A stretch of 22,132 nt of DNA from an uncultured Bacteroidia bacterium (GTDB taxonomy: Bacteria; Bacteroidota; Bacteroidia; Bacteroidales; CAJPTX01), in contig CALHZE010000301.1 in the NCBI GenBank assembly GCA_938040915.1, positions 1-22,132 of the forward strand, in the 5' to 3' direction. Made by a program: the position numbers and the translations under genes. Below, one piece after another: positions 6,291 to 11,566 of this stretch. The first letter of the stretch is position 1. Each line of letters starts with the position of its first letter. The notes below the pieces were generated by a model, which had not been told where the DNA came from, searched no databases, and saw nothing but the letters and a program-made list of their open reading frames with translations.

Positions 6291-8310
6291 GGGAGTTCGC
6301 CGCTCCTCAGCCGCGTCGTCACCTACCCCCCCCTCGCCAGATAAGCTTTCCCCCGTTATTGCGCAGCATTGGCGGGTTTTCTTGATCGTTGTCGTCGCGC
6401 TGAGTGCTCTGCTTATGGGGCTCACTTTTGACCCGAAGGTGAGCATCGGCGGAGATGACTCGTGGTATCTGCTCGCCGCTCAAGACTTTTGGCACGGGCT
6501 TGCCTTTCCCTCGTGGCATGGCTCTTTTTACTCCATACTCCTGAGTCCACTCATTGCGCTGTGGGGGCTTGCGCTTGTACCTCTGAAACTTCTTTCGGTG
6601 CTTTTTGCGCTCGCCAGTATCTGGGTCTTGGGCACAGCCTTCCGACAGCGGCTCGAGCCCCTCGCTTGGCTGTGTGGCATCACTCTGTTTGCCTTCACCC
6701 CGAGCCTCATTACCCTCGCCAGCACAACCTATAGCGAGCCGCTCTTTCTCCTTCTTCAGAGTGGTATCTTCTATGCCTTGTTCTCTTATGAGGCGTTGCC
6801 TACGGAACAAAAAAATGCGAAACAGGGGTTTATTTGGTTGATTTCACTGGGTGTCCTTACACTCTTATTGGCTTTGACGCGAAACGTGGGATATGGGGCG
6901 TTTCTCGCGTTTCTTGTCTATTTTTTTGCCGTTGCACGCGACAAGATTCGTGGGGCACGGGTCTTTGGAGTTACGTTCTTGGGGCTTTTATTGGCGTTTA
7001 CGCTCTATCGGCGGCTGTGGTGGGGCGTGACTGATGCCTCGTTTAGTGGTCAGCTTGCCCGTGCGTTGCAAGTTGACTTTTACAATGCCGCTGCAGGGAA
7101 AGAAGACGTGTGGGGGATGCTCACGCGCTTTGCCCTCAATTGCAAACAATACCTCGGTTTCCACAATTTCCATTTCCTCGGCTTTTCCAACTTTTCGCCT
7201 TATTGGGTCGTTACAGTGCTCTTGGTGGCGCTGTGTCTCTTTTTGTTGGTTAAGAGTTGGCGGCGCGATAAGACCCTCACTCTGTTGGGGATTTATCTTG
7301 CGGCGATGTATGGGGTCACGTTCGTCACCCAGCAAGTTTCGTGGAATCAGGAGCGCCTTGTCCTTGTCTATTTTCCCCTCTTTCTCTTTTTTACTCTCGG
7401 GGGCGTGCTTTCCTTCGTGCGGCGTGGGTGGTTGCGCGTGGTGGTCTTGGGACTCTTTTTCATCTCGCTTTGTGCTCTTTTGTTTCAAACAGCCAAGCGG
7501 GTGGATATGCAGCGCATCCGCGCTAATCTGAATGGAGATCGTTATGCCGGTTACACCCCCGATTGGGAGAGCTACCTCAAGATGAGCGAATGGGTCGGGA
7601 CACACCTTCCTGACTCGGTCGTGGTGGCGTGTCGTAAGCCTAACAATTCGCGTATCTATGGCAATCGCCCCTTTTTCGGGGTCTTCAAGCTCCCAGGTGA
7701 GGATGCCGTTACCAATCGCGCCTTTTTAGACTCGAACCATGTAGCATACGTCATGTGTGGGCGTTTGCGGCGCTACACAGAACAGCGGACGGACGAGTTT
7801 ATCAACACCATGCACATCATGTTAAGCTACGTGTTGCGCGAACAGCCTGATTTCCTTGAGTTGGTGCATCACGAGGGCTCGAGCGAGCCTACCTTCCTTT
7901 TCAAGCTCAATCGAGAGGAACGCGGCGGCACGATCGACGAGCAGCGTCAACGCCTTCAGTCGGGTCTTTACATCTATCAAGGCAATCCCGAGGCTTACTA
8001 TCGCCTTGCCAACCTAAGTCTCGCCGAGCGACGTCCTGACGAGGCGCACGATTACATCCTCGAGGCGGTAAAGCTCTTTGAGGCGGAGAATCTCCCTCTC
8101 CCTGCCCCCATCCGTGAGACGCTCGCGATGATTCGCTTTGCTAAGGGAGAGTATGTGGCAGCGATCGCCGAGTTCGAAGCGTTGATCGGCGAACATCCTC
8201 AAGAGGCTCGACTTTGGTATAACCTCGGGGTTTGTTACCAGCGAGTGGGTGATTCGCGGGCTGCCGAGTGTCTTGCGCGTGGAAAAAAAGGAGAGGGCGC
8301 ACCCCAATGA
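6283..8310 (+). CDS. GT-C type membrane glycosyltransferase with C-terminal TPRs
   Basis: Integral membrane protein of about 675 residues. After a Pro/Ser-rich cytoplasmic N-terminus there is a first membrane helix (about 31-48). An acidic loop, VSIGGDDSWYL, follows with Asp58-Asp59 in the place where GT-C/PMT/ArnT-like enzymes carry their catalytic acidic pair. Eight to ten further hydrophobic segments run to about residue 410, then a soluble part. The final 130 residues read as tetratricopeptide repeats (GNPEAYYRLANLSLAE, then EARLWYNLGVCYQRVGD). Such enzymes move sugars from polyprenyl-phosphate donors onto lipids or proteins on the periplasmic side. The ATG at 6283 overlaps the DUF3467 stop. 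An in-frame upstream ATG (6199) would add 28 residues inside DUF3467 coding sequence and is less likely. Its stop overlaps the GT2 start (ATGA), which suggests a lipid-linked donor is made next door. Confidence 0.8.
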   Translation: MPRGVRRSSAASSPTPPSPDKLSPVIAQHWRVFLIVVVALSALLMGLTFDPKVSIGGDDSWYLLAAQDFWHGLAFPSWHGSFYSILLSPLIALWGLALVPLKLLSVLFALASIWVLGTAFRQRLEPLAWLCGITLFAFTPSLITLASTTYSEPLFLLLQSGIFYALFSYEALPTEQKNAKQGFIWLISLGVLTLLLALTRNVGYGAFLAFLVYFFAVARDKIRGARVFGVTFLGLLLAFTLYRRLWWGVTDASFSGQLARALQVDFYNAAAGKEDVWGMLTRFALNCKQYLGFHNFHFLGFSNFSPYWVVTVLLVALCLFLLVKSWRRDKTLTLLGIYLAAMYGVTFVTQQVSWNQERLVLVYFPLFLFFTLGGVLSFVRRGWLRVVVLGLFFISLCALLFQTAKRVDMQRIRANLNGDRYAGYTPDWESYLKMSEWVGTHLPDSVVVACRKPNNSRIYGNRPFFGVFKLPGEDAVTNRAFLDSNHVAYVMCGRLRRYTEQRTDEFINTMHIMLSYVLREQPDFLELVHHEGSSEPTFLFKLNREERGGTIDEQRQRLQSGLYIYQGNPEAYYRLANLSLAERRPDEAHDYILEAVKLFEAENLPLPAPIRETLAMIRFAKGEYVAAIAEFEALIGEHPQEARLWYNLGVCYQRVGDSRAAECLARGKKGEGAPQ

Positions 8311-9029
8311 TAGCCGGACAACGCGTGGTGGTCGTAATGCCCGCCTATAATGCCGCCTCGACGTTAGCGCGCACGGTGGCAGAGATCCCCCGTGATATCG
8401 TTGACGACATCGTCTTGGTCGACGACCGCAGTAGTGATGACACCGTGGCAGTGGCTACCTCACTCGGGCTTACGCACGTCCTCCAGCACGAACAGAACCG
8501 CGGCTATGGGGCAAACCAAAAGACCTGTTATGACTATGCTCTAGGGCTCGGTGCTGATATCATCATCATGCTCCACCCTGACTATCAGTATACGCCGCTC
8601 CTCATCCCCTCGATGGCCTATATGATTGCGCAAGGGCTTTACCCCGTGGTGCTCGGTTCGCGTATCCTTGGGGGCGATTGTCTCAAGGGGGGGATGCCGC
8701 GTTACAAGTATGTCGCTAACCGCTTTCTTACATTCTTTGAAAACTTGTTTTTGGGCGAAAAGCTTAGCGAATATCACACGGGCTATCGTGCCTATGCGCG
8801 GCAGGTCTTAGAGAGCATCCCCTATCACGACAATAGTGACGACTTTGTCTTTGACAATCAGTTCCTTGCCCAGTGCTTTGGTCACGGCTTTCGGATTGGC
8901 GAGGTGAGTTGCCCGACCAAGTATTTCAAAGAAGCCTCGTCAATCAACTTCTCGCGGAGCGTGAAGTATGGGCTCGGAGTCCTCGGCGTTTCGCTCGCCT
9001 ATCGCTTCTTGCGGCGCTATAGGGGCTAG
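8307..9029 (+). CDS. Family 2 glycosyltransferase (polyprenyl-phosphate sugar synthase-like)
   Basis: Cytoplasmic GT-A fold enzyme of 240 residues resembling dolichol/polyprenyl-phosphate mannosyl- and glucosyltransferases. The N-terminal VVVVMPAYNAASTL opens the fold. VDDRSSD (38-44) binds the nucleotide, and NRGYGANQKT is the typical Gly-rich loop. HPDYQY (about 90-95) occupies the metal-binding DxD-like place. No C-terminal membrane helices are present, so this is the soluble DPM1-like form. ATG at 8307 overlaps the TGA of the GT-C gene by four bases; the alternative 13 codons upstream lie inside that gene and are rejected. It likely loads sugar onto a polyprenyl phosphate used by the preceding GT-C enzyme. 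This pathway link is inferred from coupling. Confidence 0.88.
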   Translation: MIAGQRVVVVMPAYNAASTLARTVAEIPRDIVDDIVLVDDRSSDDTVAVATSLGLTHVLQHEQNRGYGANQKTCYDYALGLGADIIIMLHPDYQYTPLLIPSMAYMIAQGLYPVVLGSRILGGDCLKGGMPRYKYVANRFLTFFENLFLGEKLSEYHTGYRAYARQVLESIPYHDNSDDFVFDNQFLAQCFGHGFRIGEVSCPTKYFKEASSINFSRSVKYGLGVLGVSLAYRFLRRYRG

Positions 9030-9040
9030 CGTTGGGGGCG

Positions 9041-9163
9041 TGGTTATGAGCATTGAGTTTTACCCAGAAGCCCATAAACCCGAGTCAACAAATTGAGGTA
9101 ACTCTCTGATTTGCCAATGGGTTAGTGTTAAGCAAGGAGGTCGCTGTTCAGATTAAGGAGCAG
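9041..9163 (+). pseudogene. Relic 3' end of the lipoprotein gene (upstream copy of a direct repeat)
   Basis: These 123 bases align with 11304-11425, the last 122 bases before the stop of the lipoprotein gene at 10688-11428. One base is inserted (an extra T in the TTT run near 9061) and six are changed, so identity is about 94%. The insertion destroys the frame, which stops soon after, and the original TAA is lost. Nothing of the first 200 codons remains. Homology may extend a few bases left to about 9031, immediately after the GT2 stop. Rightward it becomes weak, with mismatches that are mostly transitions, through the terminator that follows. It is a gene fragment, not a working gene. Confidence 0.93.
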
Positions 9164-9198
9164 AGAGTGTGTAGAGTCTGATAGGGCGTGTATAGTCG

Positions 9199-9236
9199 CG
9201 GCGGGTAAGAGTAGTCTCTCATCCGCCGTTTTTTTT
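9199..9236 (+). terminator. Intrinsic terminator after the GT2 operon and relic
   Basis: A 13-bp stem (9199-9211 with 9216-9228; one A-C mismatch and one G-T wobble) closes on a TAGT loop and is followed by eight Ts. It would end transcription from the DUF3467-GT-C-GT2 unit, 170 bases past the GT2 stop, just beyond the relic. Confidence 0.9.
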
Positions 9237-9256
9237 GGGGGGGGAGAGCTTATGTT

Positions 9257-9287
9257 TTTGCAAGCACGCTAAATTTCTCTATACTTG
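9257..9287 (+). promoter_or_regulatory. Bacteroidetes-type promoter of the C10 protease pair
   Basis: TTTG (9257-9260), a 19-base spacer and TATACTTG (9280-9287) match the TTTG-N19-TAnnTTTG consensus with one change. Transcription would start near 9294, leaving a leader of about 70 bases. GGGAGG and CCTCCC, about 30 bases apart in that leader, could form a small long-looped stem. No operator is recognised. Confidence 0.65.
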
Positions 9288-9365
9288 TTGTGAGGGAGGG
9301 ATATAAGTGTTACGCGTATACCCATTCATAGCCTCCCTTCTTACAGATTACTCTAATCTAACAGA

Positions 9366-10691
9366 ATGATGAGATTTTTAAGCGTTTTATCTCTCCTTGC
9401 CGCCCCCTTTGTTGTGGGGTTGCTATTGAGTTCTTGTAATAAGACAGAACTCAAACCAGCTTCTGCACCAGAGCAAGATGTCGAGATGCAGGCGAATTCT
9501 CTCTCCGAAGAAGAAGCCGTTGCTCAAGTGCGAAATGTCTATGGAGCTCTTTTTGGTACGGGGCTCAGATCAGAATCAACGCCAGAGGTGTTGAGTGTTC
9601 AGAAAACAAGTGCGTCGCAATCTGGAGATGAGGCAAAAGGCGGCGAAGGCGTCTTTGTAGTTAATTTTAAGGATAATAGGGGATACGTGGTTGTCTCTGA
9701 AAACAAGTATAACGAGCCCATCATCGCTGCGAGTGACCACGGTTATTTAGATATTTCTGTCACCACCGACAACATGAACCTTATCCCTGTCTTGAGTAAT
9801 ACAGACGCTATTCTGGAGCGCGGTAGTAAGCGTCATTTCTTCTCAGACCTTGAGGATGTTGACGGAAAACCCAAACGAGATGAGCCCATTACAGAGCAAT
9901 ATGAATATGAAGTAGGACCGTGGGAAAACGTGCTTCAGGTTGGTCCTCTTGTTCAGGTTGAGTGGCATCAGAGATATCCACACAACACGAAACTCCAAAA
10001 AATAAATGGTGCATATCCTCCAGTTGGGTGTGTAGCAACGGCTGTTTCTCAAATTATGAGTTACCACAGATACCCACAGTATGATTGGGATAGAATCATA
10101 GGGGATATAGAGGAGGATACTTACTCTATAGAGATTCTTTCTACCTTGCATAGAGACTTAGGGAAGAAACAATATTTAGATATGCATTATGGTTTTAAGG
10201 AAAGTGGAGCGAACAGTGCCAATGTCCCAAGGACATTGAGAGCGTATGGCTATCAATCTAGCAATTTATGTGACTATAGTTGGGAAACAATCTGTGCTGA
10301 GATTACCGCTAGAAGACCGGTTTTTATTAGGGCAAATTGTTTTAAGCATGAGACTACAACACCTAAATTCTTGTTCTGGGGAGGCAAGACAGAGGTCTCT
10401 TACTCAGGAGGACACGCTTGGGTACTTGATGGAATCAAAAAGATAAAACGTAAGGTACGTTTCATCGACAAGAGGACGCACAAGGTCGAATCAGTCTCAT
10501 ATCAGACGAAAGAACTAGTTCATTGCAATTTTGGATGGGGGAAGTACTCTGGTAATGGCTACTATTTAAGTAAAGCCTTTAATACGCTCAAGGGACCAGT
10601 GATGAGAGGGGGCAATGATAATAGTACTTCTGGTCAGCTTCGTAACTTTCAGTACAATCATCAAATCATTAAAGATATCAAGGTAAGATGA
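9366..10691 (+). CDS. C10-family (streptopain/SpeB-like) cysteine protease, lipoprotein
   Basis: Secreted papain-fold cysteine protease of 441 residues, the family of SpeB, interpain A, PrtT/periodontain and the Bfp proteases. The signal ends in a lipobox, LLSSC, with acylated Cys24. Residues about 45-175 form the inhibitory propeptide (GEGVFVVNFKDNRGYVVVS). The catalytic domain has active-site Cys222 in PVGCVATAVSQIMSYHRYP, His350 in SGGHAWVLDG and the Asn388/Trp391 region in HCNFGWG, all intact. No C-terminal type IX sorting domain is seen; the lipid anchor suggests outer-membrane attachment. The sequence is clearly AT-richer than its neighbours: bases 10141-10200 are 33% G+C. The TGA overlaps the ATG of the next lipoprotein gene. 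Bacteroides C10 genes can be co-transcribed with inhibitor genes, so the partner deserves attention. Confidence 0.93.
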   Translation: MMRFLSVLSLLAAPFVVGLLLSSCNKTELKPASAPEQDVEMQANSLSEEEAVAQVRNVYGALFGTGLRSESTPEVLSVQKTSASQSGDEAKGGEGVFVVNFKDNRGYVVVSENKYNEPIIAASDHGYLDISVTTDNMNLIPVLSNTDAILERGSKRHFFSDLEDVDGKPKRDEPITEQYEYEVGPWENVLQVGPLVQVEWHQRYPHNTKLQKINGAYPPVGCVATAVSQIMSYHRYPQYDWDRIIGDIEEDTYSIEILSTLHRDLGKKQYLDMHYGFKESGANSANVPRTLRAYGYQSSNLCDYSWETICAEITARRPVFIRANCFKHETTTPKFLFWGGKTEVSYSGGHAWVLDGIKKIKRKVRFIDKRTHKVESVSYQTKELVHCNFGWGKYSGNGYYLSKAFNTLKGPVMRGGNDNSTSGQLRNFQYNHQIIKDIKVR

Positions 10692-11428
10692 AATCGCAGT
10701 TTGTTGCCATGTCCATGCTTTGCCTTGCTACTGTCGCTTTTTTTTCTTGCACTCGTCAGTCGCTTAGGGAAAATAGAAATGGAATAGATGGAGAAGGTTA
10801 TGACTCGTCACACTTCTTTACAAATATATTGAAAGTGGATGGGTTAAAAGTCAAAGAGAGTGGTTGGAGTGGTTATTATGACTCTGAGAAAATAGAGCGA
10901 ACAGCTCTTCTCTTGTATTTGTATGGCGATATGTATACTGATATGTCTAAAGACTCTGCTGAGTTTGAGAAACTTGCTAATGCAATAGGAGATGTGCCAA
11001 AGAAAAAGGGATATCGTCATGCTACTCCAGTGGATAATCCGACTACCGAGTCTTCTATTTCCTGTGTGTCGGTAAAGACTCTTACTGGCTATGATGAGGC
11101 ACACCCGCAAGGCAGTTCGTTAAAAGATATCATCCGTCTAAGATTTCAATCGTTTGATTATGTTTTTGACAAGACCTTAAAGCCTACGAATATTGAGGGG
11201 GCATGCAATGGGACTTATTTGCTCAAGCCAGAAGAACCTTTTACACTGATCAAATATCCGGAATTGCGGATGGGGCAATCTCAAGGAGATATTAGTGGGG
11301 ACTTGGTTATGAGCATTGAGTTTACCCAGAAGCCCATAAACCCGAGTCAACAAATTGAGGTAACCTTATGCTTTGCCAATGGGTTAGTGTTAAGCAAGGA
11401 GGTCGCTGTTCAGATTAAAGAGCTGTAA
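10688..11428 (+). CDS. Lipoprotein of unknown function, coupled to the C10 protease
   Basis: Not confidently recognised. The 246 residues start with a lipoprotein signal (lipobox AFFSC, acylated Cys21), so it is exported and lipid-anchored like the protease upstream. The mature part is mixed, with a segment ISCVSVKTLTGYDEAHPQGSSL and a C-terminal half rich in beta-strand-like stretches (LVMSIEFTQKP, QQIEVTLCFANGLVLS), as in beta-sandwich surface lipoproteins of this phylum. The start overlaps the protease stop (ATGA), so the two are made together. Candidate roles are inhibitor, chaperone or substrate-binding partner of the C10 protease; none is shown by sequence. Low G+C like its partner. Its last 122 coding bases are duplicated at 9041-9163. 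Confidence 0.8.
   Translation: MKSQFVAMSMLCLATVAFFSCTRQSLRENRNGIDGEGYDSSHFFTNILKVDGLKVKESGWSGYYDSEKIERTALLLYLYGDMYTDMSKDSAEFEKLANAIGDVPKKKGYRHATPVDNPTTESSISCVSVKTLTGYDEAHPQGSSLKDIIRLRFQSFDYVFDKTLKPTNIEGACNGTYLLKPEEPFTLIKYPELRMGQSQGDISGDLVMSIEFTQKPINPSQQIEVTLCFANGLVLSKEVAVQIKEL
11304..11425 (+). repeat. Downstream copy of the direct repeat flanking the C10 pair
   Basis: This is the intact partner of the relic at 9041-9163, in the same orientation, 2263 bases downstream and inside the 3' end of the lipoprotein gene. The two copies bracket the protease gene, its promoter and most of the lipoprotein gene, an arrangement that allows loss or amplification of the pair by homologous recombination. 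No transposase, integrase or inverted-repeat ends accompany it. Confidence 0.93.
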
Positions 11429-11456
11429 AAGCGTAAGGTTGACAGGATACGGACAA

Positions 11457-11498
11457 CCGCAGCGGGGACGAACAAGCTTTCCCCTGCTGCGGTCTTTT
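11457..11498 (+). terminator. Intrinsic terminator after the C10 pair
   Basis: CCGCAGCGGGG (11457-11467) pairs with CCCTGCTGCGG (11482-11492), with one G-T wobble, followed by TCTTTTT. It begins 28 bases after the lipoprotein stop. It shows faint similarity to the terminator at 9199-9236, mostly through transition differences. Confidence 0.88.
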
Positions 11499-11528
11499 TC
11501 ATAGAATTAAGTATTCCCAATACCTTGC

Positions 11529-11536
11529 TATCTTTG
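11529..11536 (+). promoter_or_regulatory. -7 element of the M16 peptidase gene
   Basis: TATCTTTG matches TAnnTTTG exactly, with TTAA at 11507-11510 as a weak -33 element 18 bases upstream. Transcription from here would start near 11543. This supports the ATG at 11567 rather than an in-frame TTG at 11525, which lies upstream of the promoter element itself. Confidence 0.55.
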
Positions 11537-11566
11537 CCTTCGATGATATCGTTAAATGTGATACTC

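Noticed and set aside
6988..7605. Minus-strand open frame of about 205 codons inside the GT-C gene
   Set aside because: Antisense of hydrophobic membrane-segment codons gives a charged low-complexity product; there is no start context or homology that I recognise.
9288..9365. Riboswitch or attenuator in the C10 leader
   Set aside because: Only a 6-bp stem with a 30-base loop can be drawn, without conserved aptamer features, terminator T-tract or leader peptide.
9041..11425. Composite transposon or insertion sequence flanked by repeats
   Set aside because: The repeats are pieces of a coding 3' end, not terminal inverted repeats. No transposase or integrase lies between them and no target-site duplication was seen.
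11525..11566. TTG start giving 14 extra residues on the M16 peptidase
   Set aside because: The TTG lies upstream of the TATCTTTG promoter element, and the ATG at 11567 already yields a full signal peptide.
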